Part shown: piece by piece, positions 37,285-46,083 of the stretch | Layout of the letters: each line of letters opens with the position of its first letter | Numbering within the stretch: the first letter of the stretch is position 1 | Assembly: GCF_003860465.1 (NCBI RefSeq) | Contig: NZ_CP034183.1 | Span: forward strand, 1,070,501-1,134,500 | Length of the DNA stretch: 64,000 nucleotides | Direction: 5' to 3' | Origin: Deinococcus psychrotolerans | GTDB taxonomy: Bacteria; Deinococcota; Deinococci; Deinococcales; Deinococcaceae | Position numbers and translations under genes: made by a program | Notes under the pieces: model-generated | What the model was told of the DNA's origin: nothing | The model's database searches: none | What the model saw: the letters and a program-made list of their open reading frames with translations, nothing else

Positions 37285-39090
37285 ATGTCAAAAGTCCGAA
37301 TTTATACCCTTGCCAAAGACCTCAGCGTGGACAACAACAAAATGCTGGCCATGCTCGATGACTTAGGCGTGCAGTACAAGAGCGTCAGCAGCACCCTCGA
37401 AGAAGACATCGTGGAAACGATTAAAGGCTTGGTGGCCGCAGAGCAGAGCGAAAGCGCACCAACCACTGAGAATGCCAGCGGCGAGCCTGCTTCCGAAAAA
37501 ACCGCGTCTCAAGCTGAAGCGGCAGCGCCCACAGCAGCGGTGGCCGTCGCTGAGCGGCCCGCCGAGAGCGGCTCAGCTGCTCAGACTGGCCTTCCCACCC
37601 GCGCACCTGTGGTGACCATCATGGGCCACGTGGATCACGGCAAGACTTCTCTACTCGACTACATCCGCAAGACCAAGGTGGCGGCCAAAGAAGCCGGCGG
37701 CATCACCCAGCACGTCGGAGCGTTCGAGGCCCAGACCAGCAAAGGCAAGATCGTCTTTATCGACACGCCGGGTCACGAAGCCTTCACGACCATCCGCGCC
37801 CGCGGGGCCAACGTCGCCGACATCGCCATCATCGTGGTGGCCGCCGACGACTCGATCATGCCGCAGACCCGCGAGGCCGTGGCGCACGCCCAGGCAGCCA
37901 AGATTCCCCTGATCGTGGCCATCAACAAAATGGACTTGCCGCAGGCCGATGTGGAACGGGTCAAGACCGATCTGACCCAGCTCAACCTGGTGCCGGAAGA
38001 ATACGGCGGCGACACGGTGGTCGTGCCGGTGAGCGCCAAGACCGGTGAGGGCATCGAAGACTTGCTGGAATACATCAGCCTGACAGCCGAACTCGAAGAC
38101 CTGCGGGCCGATCCCAAAGGCGAGTTTGCAGGCGTCATCATCGAGAGCAAGGTCGATAAGCAGGCCGGCGTGCTGGCCACCGTGATGGTTCAGGAAGGCA
38201 CGCTGCACGTCAGCGACTTCTTGGTGGTGGGCGAGAACTACGGCAAGATCAAGGCCATGACCGATACGGTCGGCGGGCGCATCAAGGAAGCCGGGCCCTC
38301 GACGCCGGTGCAGGTGCTGGGCTTTTCCGACAACCCCAGCAGCGGCGACAAGGTGCAGAGCGCCAAGAACGAGCATCAGGCCCGCGAGATCATCGCCGCC
38401 CGCGTGCAAAAGCGCCGCGACGAAGAAGAGCAGGGCAAGCGCCGCAAGATGACCCTTGAAGAAATGATGGGGCCGCTCGGCGAGATCCGCACCGTCAACT
38501 TGATTTTGCGGGCCGACACCCAGGGCAGCTTGGAAGCTTTGCAGGGCATTTTGGCCCGCAAGGAAAGCGATGACGTCAAGATCAACGTGATGCTCTCGGG
38601 CATCGGTGCGCCCACCGAAGGCGACGTGCTGCTGGCCTCCACTGCCGAGGCGACCATTTTGTGCTTCAGCGTGGTGCCGTCGGGCAGCGTCAAGAAAGTG
38701 GCGGATCAAAAGAGCGTCGACCTCAAGAGCTTCCGGATTATTTACGAATTGATCGACGAAGTGGATCGCCTGATCAAAGGCAACGTCGAACCGGTCTTCG
38801 AGGAGAAATATCTGGGCCGCGCCGAAGTGCGGATGGTCATCAGCCACCCCCGCAGCGGCAACATCGCCGGGTCGTACATCACCGACGGCTCGTTCAAGCG
38901 CAACGCCAAAGCCAAAGTCACGCGCGGCAAGCAAGTCGTGTACGAAGGCACCATCGTGGGCCTCAAGCGCTTCAAGGACGATGTGCGCGAAGTGCAGCAG
39001 GGCTACGAGTGCGGTATCAACCTCGACTGGAATGAAGTCATCATCGGCGACATCATTGAAGCCAGCGAAATGGTGGAAGTCGAGCAGTAA
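37285..39090 (+). CDS. infB: Translation initiation factor IF-2
   Basis: A 601-aa IF-2, short like in Thermus and Deinococcus. The N-terminal IF2_N motif (MSKVRIYTLAKDLSVDNNKMLAMLDDLG) and an Ala/Glu-rich linker are followed by the GTPase with GHVDHGKT (about 114-121), DTPGHE, NKMD and SAKTGEG. Domains II to IV end in GYECGINLDWNEVIIGDIIE. The ATG at 37285 follows GGAGGTGAG and begins the conserved N-terminus; an ATG at 37252 would add 11 non-conserved residues. Confidence 0.97.
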   Translation: MSKVRIYTLAKDLSVDNNKMLAMLDDLGVQYKSVSSTLEEDIVETIKGLVAAEQSESAPTTENASGEPASEKTASQAEAAAPTAAVAVAERPAESGSAAQTGLPTRAPVVTIMGHVDHGKTSLLDYIRKTKVAAKEAGGITQHVGAFEAQTSKGKIVFIDTPGHEAFTTIRARGANVADIAIIVVAADDSIMPQTREAVAHAQAAKIPLIVAINKMDLPQADVERVKTDLTQLNLVPEEYGGDTVVVPVSAKTGEGIEDLLEYISLTAELEDLRADPKGEFAGVIIESKVDKQAGVLATVMVQEGTLHVSDFLVVGENYGKIKAMTDTVGGRIKEAGPSTPVQVLGFSDNPSSGDKVQSAKNEHQAREIIAARVQKRRDEEEQGKRRKMTLEEMMGPLGEIRTVNLILRADTQGSLEALQGILARKESDDVKINVMLSGIGAPTEGDVLLASTAEATILCFSVVPSGSVKKVADQKSVDLKSFRIIYELIDEVDRLIKGNVEPVFEEKYLGRAEVRMVISHPRSGNIAGSYITDGSFKRNAKAKVTRGKQVVYEGTIVGLKRFKDDVREVQQGYECGINLDWNEVIIGDIIEASEMVEVEQ

Positions 39091-39106
39091 AGTTTAGTCA
39101 ACGTTC

Positions 39107-39145
39107 AGCGGGCCGCTTTCCAAATTGGAGGCGGCCCGCTTTCTT
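39107..39145 (+). terminator. Terminator after infB
   Basis: A 10-bp stem (39107-39116 with 39131-39140) with TTTCTT after it closes the rimP-infB operon. Confidence 0.88.
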
Positions 39146-39198
39146 GTGGCGTCAGTCAGTTTCCAGCACCGTTTGCATCATCTACAACCTAATAGCAC

Positions 39199-39708
39199 TC
39201 ACGGACAAGTCAGATCAAACGTCAAATCCGGTGACGCCACGAACATCAAATTGGGATTGCCCGACTTCATCGGCACGAAAATTTTTGACCAGGGGGTTTG
39301 AGCATCATTGACCCGCGACATCAGCGTGAAGCTTCCGGTTGCGCCGGGGGCCAGCCTCAACTGATCGGCGTTCCCACCGATAGCGACGATTGCGCCGTCT
39401 TTGACCAGCTTGCCTGCGCCGTCGGTCACGCTCACGCGGCTCTCGTCGATGATATTGACGCTGTCCTGCACCTGCTTGGTGAGATTGGTGGCCTCAAAGT
39501 TGACCAACCAAAAGCCTTCGCGGTTGCCGACGCCCGCTTGCTGTCCGGTGACTTTAAAGCTCCACACGCCGTTGGCGAGCGACTGCCCCGCGCAGCCGTT
39601 AAGCGGTGCATTCGCAACAAGGGTCTTGGCGGTGAGCGCCCCGCCCACTGAAATCAAGCTCAGCGTCGCCGTCAGGCTGAGTACCGACACCAAAGAGAAC
39701 TTTTTCAT
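39199..39708 (-). CDS. Exported hypothetical protein, DUF4352-like fold
   Basis: A 169-aa precursor with a signal peptide (MKKFSLVSVLSLTATLSLISVGGALTA). The mature part resembles immunoglobulin-like telokin/DUF4352 domains: W-F-V strand, NREGFWLVNFEATNLTKQ, a central D-x-G-x turn, LAPGATGSFTLMSRV and a final FVASPDLTFDLTC. Two Cys (about 39 and 168) could link the ends. Function is unknown. The IS5-type element lies less than 200 bp upstream of its start. Confidence 0.65.
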   Translation of the reverse strand: MKKFSLVSVLSLTATLSLISVGGALTAKTLVANAPLNGCAGQSLANGVWSFKVTGQQAGVGNREGFWLVNFEATNLTKQVQDSVNIIDESRVSVTDGAGKLVKDGAIVAIGGNADQLRLAPGATGSFTLMSRVNDAQTPWSKIFVPMKSGNPNLMFVASPDLTFDLTCP

Positions 39709-39881
39709 ACTCAGCAGTCTAGCGAACTTTTGCCGGAGCAGGACGGATTACGCCTGACTCAAGAACTCTTTGGCGGCGCGGCAATCAAATCAAGAAAACA
39801 TAGAAGATATTCAACAATTGATTAAGCCAGTAGACAGACATTTTATGTGGCACTGCTTACCCTTTTTCAGGAATCTAGAGC

Positions 39882-40280
39882 TTATCCGGAAATTCTGCGA
39901 AGGAGCAGGAGGACGCAGGCGAGCTGAACGAAGCTCAGGAAGTGCTCGGCAAGACGTTCATATCGGGTCACAATTCGTCTAAAATTCTGAAGCCAAGCAA
40001 TGGTTCGCTCCACTTTCCAACGTTTGCGATATCGCCGCAGTGGGCGACCATCCTGGGTTTGACGACGGTTGCGCCGATTCGGCGCAATCATCTCGATGCC
40101 ACGGTGTGTCATCTCGCTGTCCAAACCGTCACTGTCATAGGCCTTGTCACCAATAAGCCGTTCCGGGTAATCCCAACCGAACATGCTGTCCAGTGTGTCC
40201 TGAACGAGCGTGACCTCACTTGGACTGGCACTGGTCGTGAAGACGCTGATGGGCACGCCACTGGCCTCGACCATCAGCAT
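39882..40280 (-). CDS. IS5-family transposase, second frame (OrfB)
   Basis: The C-terminal part of the transposase, here listed from its first ATG (MLMVEASG). The conserved frame extends upstream to the slippery site. It contains the second catalytic Asp (IGDKAYDSDGLD), and the Y/E-containing RWKVERTIAWLQNFRRIVTRYER signature with the catalytic Glu. No stop or deletion interrupts it, so the element may still be active. Confidence 0.9.
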   Translation of the reverse strand: MLMVEASGVPISVFTTSASPSEVTLVQDTLDSMFGWDYPERLIGDKAYDSDGLDSEMTHRGIEMIAPNRRNRRQTQDGRPLRRYRKRWKVERTIAWLQNFRRIVTRYERLAEHFLSFVQLACVLLLLRRISG

Positions 40281-40648
40281 GACTTTGGTGCCTTTGCCTT
40301 TCTTGGTTTTGCCGACATCAAAGCCCCCTTTTTGGCGGCACTGAAAGTGCCGTCAATAAAGCTTTCGCGGAGATCGAGCAAGCCTTGATCGGCAAGCTGT
40401 TCGTACAGGGCCTCAAGCAGCGCCGGGAAGACATTTCTGTTATTCCATTCTTGAAAACGCTCAAAGCAGGTGGACTTCGGCGGGTACGTCGTAGGGAGCT
40501 GATTCCATTGGGCACCCGTATGAAGCACCCAGAGGATGCCCTCAAACACTTCGCGGTCTGGTCGTCTGGGTCGTCCACGCAGCGTCTTCTTCTCCGGGGG
40601 TGGAATGAGTGGGCCGAGAACGGCCCACTGTTCGTCCGTCAATCGCAT
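40274..40648 (-). CDS. IS5-family transposase, first frame (OrfA)
   Basis: A 124-aa N-terminal part of an IS5 (IS427-group-like) transposase. It carries MRLTDEQWAVLGPLIPP, RPRRPDREVFEGILWVLHTGAQWNQLP and the first catalytic Asp region LLDLRESFIDGTFSAAKKG. After AAAAAGGGGG (40324-40333) the zero frame continues only to a nonsense tail, while the -1 frame continues the transposase (GFDVGKTKKGKGTKV). The functional enzyme is therefore the fused product. Confidence 0.9.
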   Translation of the reverse strand: MRLTDEQWAVLGPLIPPPEKKTLRGRPRRPDREVFEGILWVLHTGAQWNQLPTTYPPKSTCFERFQEWNNRNVFPALLEALYEQLADQGLLDLRESFIDGTFSAAKKGALMSAKPRKAKAPKSC

Positions 40649-40809
40649 CCCGCAAGTATTTCAAGCCTTCACGTACCAAACTGGAATTTCCGGATCACTT
40701 CTAAAAAAGAATTTACCTAAATCTGCTCTTAAGCACTTCCCCTATTTTGCAGAATAGGCTCGTTCGTTCTGAAATACTCAGCCGCTCAACACATTACTTT
40801 GGAGTTCAG

Positions 40810-41226
40810 ATGCCTACTAAAACCTTAGCCGACCTCGCCAAATCTATGAAAGACATTGACATCGCTATGATCTCAACGCACACCACAGGCGGCGAGATTG
40901 CTGGACGCCCCATGAGCAACAACGGCCAAGTGGAATACGACGGCACTTCGTATTACTTTACCTACGACAAGTCGCGCACAGTAGCAGACATTCGGAAGAA
41001 TGCCAAAGTCTCGCTGGCTTTTCAGGGCACGAAGGCTTTTTTGGTGGCCGTCGAGGGTAAAGCTTTACTTATACAAGACAAAATTGAAATGAAAAAACAT
41101 TGGACGCCTGATCTCGATCGCTGGTTCAAAGATGGAATCGATTCTGAAGGACTGGTGATGATTCAGGTAGACGCCACCCGCATTCATTACTGGGACGGCG
41201 AGGATGACGGCGAAGTCAAACTCTGA
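40810..41226 (+). CDS. Pyridoxamine 5'-phosphate oxidase-like (general stress protein 26 type) protein
   Basis: A 138-aa split-barrel flavin/F420-type protein. Family marks are DIAMISTHTTGGEIAGRPMSNNG, YYFTYDKSRTVADIRKNAKVSLAFQG and a C-terminal LVMIQVDATRIHYWDG. This subgroup is often annotated as general stress protein 26 and binds FMN; catalytic activity is unclear. GGAG precedes the ATG at 40810; an upstream in-frame ATG is in the spacer beside the insertion sequence. The IS sits about 110 bp upstream and may have replaced or altered the native promoter. Confidence 0.88.
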   Translation: MPTKTLADLAKSMKDIDIAMISTHTTGGEIAGRPMSNNGQVEYDGTSYYFTYDKSRTVADIRKNAKVSLAFQGTKAFLVAVEGKALLIQDKIEMKKHWTPDLDRWFKDGIDSEGLVMIQVDATRIHYWDGEDDGEVKL

Positions 41227-41238
41227 GCCGACTCAGCT

Positions 41239-41439
41239 CTAGCTTAAGTTGCCCTGTTCCGGCTCAGCGTCGGCTTGCCGCAAAAAATCCAGCAAGTCTT
41301 CAGGGCGCAGAAACAGGCGTTTGCCTTTGTCGCTGCTTCCCATGATGGGGGGCCACTCCACCTGTGCCCGCCACGATTTGAGACGGCTTTCGGGCCAGAT
41401 TCTGACAATTAAGGTCACGCTCTGGGATTCTTGTAACAC
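41239..41439 (-). CDS. Small conserved-looking protein in the proposed SARP regulon
   Basis: A 66-aa product with a GTG start eight bases after a perfect AGGAGG. The pattern VRIWPESRLKSWRAQVE followed by KRLFLRPEDLLDFLRQ resembles small proteins in other bacteria that have a W-R-G/A-x-V-E strand and a LxDLxxFLR helix; they have no assigned function. A tandem TCACGC direct repeat with a TATCCT -10 lies directly upstream, which supports it being a real, regulated gene. Confidence 0.65.
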   Translation of the reverse strand: MLQESQSVTLIVRIWPESRLKSWRAQVEWPPIMGSSDKGKRLFLRPEDLLDFLRQADAEPEQGNLS

Positions 41440-41474
41440 GCCATTTGCCTCCTGCCGGTAAGGATAGCGGGGCA

Positions 41475-41493
41475 GGCGTGACGCGGGCGTGAC
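41475..41493 (-). promoter_or_regulatory. Tandem 11-bp direct repeat, putative SARP operator 1
   Basis: On the minus strand GTCACGCCCGC is followed immediately by GTCACGCC: TCACGC twice with an 11-bp period. Nine bases after the second copy comes TATCCT (a -10), then the AGGAGG of the 66-aa gene. Confidence 0.65.
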
Positions 41494-41516
41494 AGCGAAA
41501 AGACGGATCTCACCGC

Positions 41517-41963
41517 TCAGCGCTGTTCAAATTGATACTTCGCCGCTGGCAATTGCGGAGAGCGCGTGATGTTGATGGTGCCGCTAAAATTTACCCGTTC
41601 GCCCGCCGCGTTGTGATACTCGACGGGGAATTTGGCATTGCCCATATACAGGAAATCGTCTTTGAGAGTGATCTGTCCGTCGAGGGGTAACGCGTTCCAA
41701 GCGGCTTGATTCATCCAGACGGTCAGAGGCGGATTTGAACCGCGCAGGGCGATGGTGTGGATGTCAAGATGACAGCCTCCGCAAACCTCACCTACCGATC
41801 TGAGACTACGTCCACAGTTAGGGTCTGCACGATTTTGACAAGGCGTCACTTTGTAAGGAATTGACCCTTGAGTAAAATTCGCGTTCCCTGTCGTCGCAGA
41901 TTCAGCCAACACGGATGAAGATAAGCAAAACACAGCCGGAATCAGCCAACGAACCTTGTTCAT
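41517..41963 (-). CDS. Exported Cys-containing protein with a CxxCH motif
   Basis: A 148-aa precursor with a signal peptide (cleavage near VLAES). The mature part has four Cys, including CGGCH (about residues 61-65), the c-type haem attachment pattern, preceded by CQNRADPNC. No downstream Met ligand is obvious, so it could be a small monohaem protein or simply disulphide-bonded. The C-terminal half is beta-rich (GERVNFSGTINITRSPQLP). AAAGGAG precedes the ATG. A SARP-type repeat with TATGTT -10 lies upstream. Confidence 0.7.
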   Translation of the reverse strand: MNKVRWLIPAVFCLSSSVLAESATTGNANFTQGSIPYKVTPCQNRADPNCGRSLRSVGEVCGGCHLDIHTIALRGSNPPLTVWMNQAAWNALPLDGQITLKDDFLYMGNAKFPVEYHNAAGERVNFSGTINITRSPQLPAAKYQFEQR

Positions 41964-42008
41964 AGTTCTCCTTTTGAACATTTTTATAGGGGCAACATAA
42001 GGCGGGCC

Positions 42009-42026
42009 GCGTGACCTGAGCGTGAC
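42009..42026 (-). promoter_or_regulatory. Tandem 11-bp direct repeat, putative SARP operator 2
   Basis: On the minus strand GTCACGCTCAG is followed by GTCACGC. Nine bases after the second TCACGC lies TATGTT (the -10), about 36 bp before the start codon of the CxxCH protein. This is the best match of the four to the SARP arrangement. It lies in the gap after the stop of the first regulator. Confidence 0.7.
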
Positions 42027-42032
42027 CGGCCC

Positions 42033-45000
42033 TCACTCGGGTGGAAGTTGAGCAAGATAAAAAGCCGTGAAGCGCTGGGCCTGAGTCGGCGTGAGCGTCT
42101 GGGCCAACGTTGCCAAACTGTCCCGCGCCCTGAGGTGAAGTTCAGGAGCGGCATCTGGCAAGCGGGCCAGTGCGAATTGAAGGCGTAAAGCCGTTAAAGC
42201 GTTCAAGCGCCGGCTAGACAGTAGGGCCTGCGCCTCCGGTATCAGCGCAGCGGGAGGATCAGGCTGCCAAAGTTGCAAAGCCAGCGCGTCCGCTCTGAGG
42301 GATGGTGCCGTACTTGGGCCGATAGTGGCCAAGATTTCTTCGGCCTCTGAAAAGCGCCCCAGCGCAAAGAATACCTCCCCACGTGTGAGATCAGCCAGAG
42401 TCTGTTCGGAACGTTCAGCCAAAGAATGCCAACGCTCACCTGATTCAAGACATCTGAGTGCCTGTGTCGAGTCTCCTCTAAACAGATTCAGCTTGGCTTG
42501 AATCGTATACTCAAACAGTCTGTATGAATCGAATTGGAGATTTTTTATAAGCTGAGTGTTCAAGCTTAAATTCTGTTCAGCAGCCTCAAGATCTGCCAAT
42601 CTTAACCAGAACTGACTCAAAACAAGGCTAAAATGCGCGGCTTGGCTTTTTAAGTTTTCCTGATTGGTCAATTCGAGTGCCTGTAAGAGATTTCGGAGCG
42701 CTTCTCCCAAATTACCCATCAACAAATAATAGAGATGCCAGTAATACTTTTTACGAGCGGCAATACGTGGTTCGGTCAACTTAGAGAAATTTTCTATCTC
42801 TTGCCACAATTCTAAGGACGACTCTGCCTCCCCTTCTTGTAAATAGAGCCCTAGCAATTGTAACAAGACCTCAATCTGAATAAAGGTCATGCCCACCGCG
42901 CTGGCCTGTGTGCGTACCCATTTCCAGGCGGTCAGCGCCTGCTGCGTTTCGCCGGACAAGCGCAGAATCCAGCCCAAAATAAACTTGGCGCGAATTTGGC
43001 CGTCTATATCGCTGGCCTGAGTCATCACCTCCACGCTTTGCTGAATGCTGACGCGGGCCGAGGGCAAATCACCGCTCTCAGCTTGGCATTCGGCCAAAGT
43101 GAGATGCAGAATGCCCGCCCGACTCAGATCGTTCGGCGGATTGCACTCAAGGCCGAGGTGGAGTTGCTCCTGCGCCCACGCCAGCCTCCCCCACTGCTTA
43201 GCAGCCATGCCCGCGATCAGGTAGGCCTCTGCCCGCAGCTCATCCGGCACGCCGACCCAGCTCAGGACTTCTTCCATGCGGGTCACCGCCTCAGCGTTGT
43301 TGCCGGTGCGGAAGGTCAAGCGGGCCAACTTGGTGGCGGCCTCGGCCCGCAGCGTCAGGTCGCCCAAGCGCTCGGCGAGTTGCAGCATCTCCCCTGCGTC
43401 TTGTTGCCAGCCCGCTTGCTCGTTGAGAATGCGCCACAGGGTAATCCGCTCGGAGAGCAGGCCGCAGCGCTCTCGGGCATCCTTGGTGAGGGCCAAGGCC
43501 TGCGCGTAGTGCGTCAGCGCCTCTCGGTAAGCGTAGACCCGCTTGGCGTCCGCCGCTGCCGTGCGCCACCACGCCAGCGCTTCGCGGTTTTCACCTGCGG
43601 CCTGAAGGTGCTGGGCAATCCGGGCGGGCGGGCTGCCGCGCCGCTGCAAGGTGGCGGCGAGGCGGCGGTGCAGCAATCGGCGGCGGGACGGCCTCAGCTC
43701 GTCGTCCAATACGCGCCGCACCAGCTCGTGCCCAAAGCGGTAGCCCAGTGGGTCGGCCCGCAAGAGTCCGGCTTGCTCAGCCCGCTCGAGGAGTTCTAAA
43801 CTTGTCCACTCGTCCAAAGCGGTGGTTTGGGCCAAATCCTCGGCGGCAAAGACCTCGCCCGCCAAACTCGCCGCGTCCAGCAGGCGGCGGGCCGAGGGGC
43901 CGAGGCGCTCCAAACGCTCCAGCAGTGCGCCCCGAACCGTGATTGAAAGCGGCATATCTTCGTAGGTGGGATTCACGCTGTCATAAACCGTGTGCCAGCC
44001 GCCTGCCGCGTCTTGCCAGAGGCTGCCGCCTTCAATCAGGCCGCGCAGCGTTTCTTGCACGAACAGCGGGTTGCCGCCCGTCGCCTCATGCAGCCGCTGA
44101 GTAAAATACTCACCCCGGCGGCTGCCCGACACGGTGCGAATCAGCGAGAGCAAATCGGTCTCGCTCCAGGGTTCAAGCCGGAGTTGCCGCGCCAGCCCCG
44201 ATTTCTCAAGGGCAGCAAAAGCGGCGTGGGCGTGCGGACGCTCGGAGAGTTCAAAAGCCCGCGCCGAGACAAGCAGCCGCAGCGGCTGATCCCTGAGCCG
44301 CTGCGCCAGATTGCCGATGACTTCCAAAGTGGTGGCGTCGAGCCAGTGGGCGTCGTCAATCAGTAAGGTGATGAGCGGGTTGGCGGGGTGCGGAGATTCA
44401 AACAGCAGCAGCACGGCCTCGCTCAAGACCTCCACGAAGCGGGTGCGCTCGGCGGCATTGGGCGCGATCTGACTGGGCGTAATTTGGCTGAGCGCAAGTG
44501 GACTGGGTGCAAGTGGATCGAGCAAAGGCTGACTCAGGAGAGGACTACTCTGAGATGCAGAACTGGCGCTGGCCGCAGGAGTTGTTGCCCCGCCGGACAC
44601 TTCCGGCAACAAGCGGGCGAGTTCTCGGCGGGCGGCCTGGCTCAGTGGCCACCCACTTTCCGCGAGAAGCGAGCGCAGCAAAGGCAGCAGCGGAGCGAGC
44701 GGGGTGAACTGGGTCAGCTCTTGGGCGTGAACCACCCAATACCTACCGCGTGAGCGGGCCAGTTCTTCCAGCAAACGGGTTTTGCCCACCCCCGGCTCGC
44801 CAGTGAGCAGCACCAGCGGGACTTGCAGCCGCGTCACGGCCCGCCAAGCCGCTTCACGGGCGACGAACGGCAGTTCGAGCGCCGTCACCGACAAGGGAGC
44901 AGACAGCGGCGGGCTGAGCGCCTGCGCCAGATGACTTTGTTCGAGGTCACCGCGCCGGAGCTGCTCAGCGATTTGGAGCGTGTGCGGCAGCGGCGTCAGG

Positions 45001-45644
45001 CCGAGTTCGGCGCTCAGCACCTGACGGCAGCGCTCAAACTGCTTCAGGGCCGCGCCGCGTTCGCCCAGTAAGCTGTAAAGGCGCATCACGGCGCAGTGCC
45101 GCGCTTCTTGTAGCTCATCGGTTTGCAGCAGGCGCAGGTGGGCTTGCAGCGCCCGCGCATACTCGCCCTGCGCTTCCCAGTCGGCGGCTTGCTGCGTCAT
45201 GGCGGCTTGCCAGCGCAGCGAGAGTTGCTCACGCTGTGCCTGCGCCCAGTCTTCAAAGTCGGGGCTGGCAGGCCAATCGGTGTGGCTCAAAAAGTCGCCT
45301 CGGTAGGTGGCCAGCGCCGCTTCACGTTCACCCACGTCCAGCAGCGCTGCAAATTCTAGAGCGTCCACCGCGACCTCGGGACTGAGGCACAGCAGTTCGT
45401 CTTGCGTTTCGATCAGGGCTTCCGGCACGGCGGAGCGTACGCGGCGCAGCAATTGGCGCAAATTGGTGCGTGCCCGCGCTTCGTCGCCGTCATCCCAGAG
45501 CAGTCCGGCGAGGCGGCTGCGCGGCGTGGGGCCTTCGAGCGCCAGATACGCCAGCAAGCCCGCCGCTTTGCGAACCGGCAGTTCGAGTGGCTGACCGTGA
45601 AAGCGAATCAGGGGAGTGCCGAGCAGCAGCAGCTCAAGGGCCAT
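42033..45644 (-). CDS. SARP/AfsR-type transcriptional activator 1 (BTAD-AAA ATPase-TPR)
   Basis: A 1203-aa regulator. The N-terminal winged-helix DNA-binding domain (LLLLGTPLIRFHGQPLEL to about 95) and the bacterial transcriptional activator domain (about 100-240) have the SARP layout. The STAND-like ATPase has Walker A GEPGVGKT (about 283-290) and Walker B LITLLIDDAHWLD (about 425-437). The rest, about 780-1200, is TPR-like helices. Such proteins activate operons in response to an effector sensed by the C-terminal part, binding heptameric direct repeats. The ATG at 45644 (MALELLLLG) opens the DNA-binding domain. Four such repeats occur in this region. Confidence 0.9.
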   Translation of the reverse strand: MALELLLLGTPLIRFHGQPLELPVRKAAGLLAYLALEGPTPRSRLAGLLWDDGDEARARTNLRQLLRRVRSAVPEALIETQDELLCLSPEVAVDALEFAALLDVGEREAALATYRGDFLSHTDWPASPDFEDWAQAQREQLSLRWQAAMTQQAADWEAQGEYARALQAHLRLLQTDELQEARHCAVMRLYSLLGERGAALKQFERCRQVLSAELGLTPLPHTLQIAEQLRRGDLEQSHLAQALSPPLSAPLSVTALELPFVAREAAWRAVTRLQVPLVLLTGEPGVGKTRLLEELARSRGRYWVVHAQELTQFTPLAPLLPLLRSLLAESGWPLSQAARRELARLLPEVSGGATTPAASASSASQSSPLLSQPLLDPLAPSPLALSQITPSQIAPNAAERTRFVEVLSEAVLLLFESPHPANPLITLLIDDAHWLDATTLEVIGNLAQRLRDQPLRLLVSARAFELSERPHAHAAFAALEKSGLARQLRLEPWSETDLLSLIRTVSGSRRGEYFTQRLHEATGGNPLFVQETLRGLIEGGSLWQDAAGGWHTVYDSVNPTYEDMPLSITVRGALLERLERLGPSARRLLDAASLAGEVFAAEDLAQTTALDEWTSLELLERAEQAGLLRADPLGYRFGHELVRRVLDDELRPSRRRLLHRRLAATLQRRGSPPARIAQHLQAAGENREALAWWRTAAADAKRVYAYREALTHYAQALALTKDARERCGLLSERITLWRILNEQAGWQQDAGEMLQLAERLGDLTLRAEAATKLARLTFRTGNNAEAVTRMEEVLSWVGVPDELRAEAYLIAGMAAKQWGRLAWAQEQLHLGLECNPPNDLSRAGILHLTLAECQAESGDLPSARVSIQQSVEVMTQASDIDGQIRAKFILGWILRLSGETQQALTAWKWVRTQASAVGMTFIQIEVLLQLLGLYLQEGEAESSLELWQEIENFSKLTEPRIAARKKYYWHLYYLLMGNLGEALRNLLQALELTNQENLKSQAAHFSLVLSQFWLRLADLEAAEQNLSLNTQLIKNLQFDSYRLFEYTIQAKLNLFRGDSTQALRCLESGERWHSLAERSEQTLADLTRGEVFFALGRFSEAEEILATIGPSTAPSLRADALALQLWQPDPPAALIPEAQALLSSRRLNALTALRLQFALARLPDAAPELHLRARDSLATLAQTLTPTQAQRFTAFYLAQLPPE

Positions 45645-46083
45645 GAACCGTACCTCTGCAAGAAGGTGGAGGGCAGCAGAACTTACCGGCCCCATTGTAA
45701 GGCCAGCCAGCAAAACGCACCCCGCTTGGAGCCTGGGGCGCGTCTTGTTATTGAGTTGTCTGGAGCTATTCAGTTGTCAGGGATAGTGTCAGATTGACAC
45801 TTATGTTGGGGACAGATGCCCCAGCGAGCAGGTTCAGTGATTTGAGTTGGTCTGAAATATGAGCGGCTCCACCGGAAGCACAAAACCCTACCATTGCAGA
45901 CTTCTTTTCTTGCGTGCCATGACAGGAGCATGAAGGTACGGGCGGGGGGACAACTGGGGAGAGTTGAAAAAACGTTGTTTGGGGACAAGTCATGGGGTGA
46001 GCGACTTGGGGATGGAGGATGACAACGCTGATCTACATTTTATCCAGGTGATCAGACTCCTCGCGTGATCAGAAGGGGCAAGT
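45645..46083. other. Intergenic region upstream of regulator 1 with IS-like and island-boundary features
   Basis: 439 bases without a convincing gene. They hold the 15-bp palindrome GTGTCA-GAT-TGACAC (45786-45800), two GGGGACA-containing related strings (45805-45818, 45978-45990) and one copy of the 22-bp direct repeat also found beside tRNA-Arg. A 75-aa minus-strand ORF (45766-45993) has no recognisable domain and is probably spurious. Confidence 0.5.
45867..45888 (+). repeat. 22-bp direct repeat, left copy (possible att site)
   Basis: Reads CTCCACCGGAAGCACAAAAC plus CC, identical at 21 of 22 positions to 63178-63199 next to tRNA-Arg. The two are in the same orientation and 17.3 kb apart. 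Confidence 0.6.

Larger units (their letters stand above)
39878..40700 (-). mobile_element. IS5-family insertion sequence
   Basis: An element of about 823 bp bounded by related ends containing ATCCGGAAATTC (39883-39894 and, inverted, near 40684-40696). A CTA triplet lies directly outside both ends (39875-39877, 40701-40703), a probable target duplication. It contains two overlapping transposase frames joined by a -1 shift. The exact ends are set by eye. Confidence 0.85.

Noticed and set aside
37651..38934. 427-codon minus-strand ORF
   Set aside because: Antisense to infB.
45766..45993. 75-codon ORF as a gene
   Set aside because: No ribosome-binding site or domain; it spans a repeat and palindromes in an intergenic region.
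46040..46075. Further SARP-type repeat (GTGATCAG twice)
   Set aside because: The copies are about 17 bp apart, lack TCACGC and lie downstream of a gene end.
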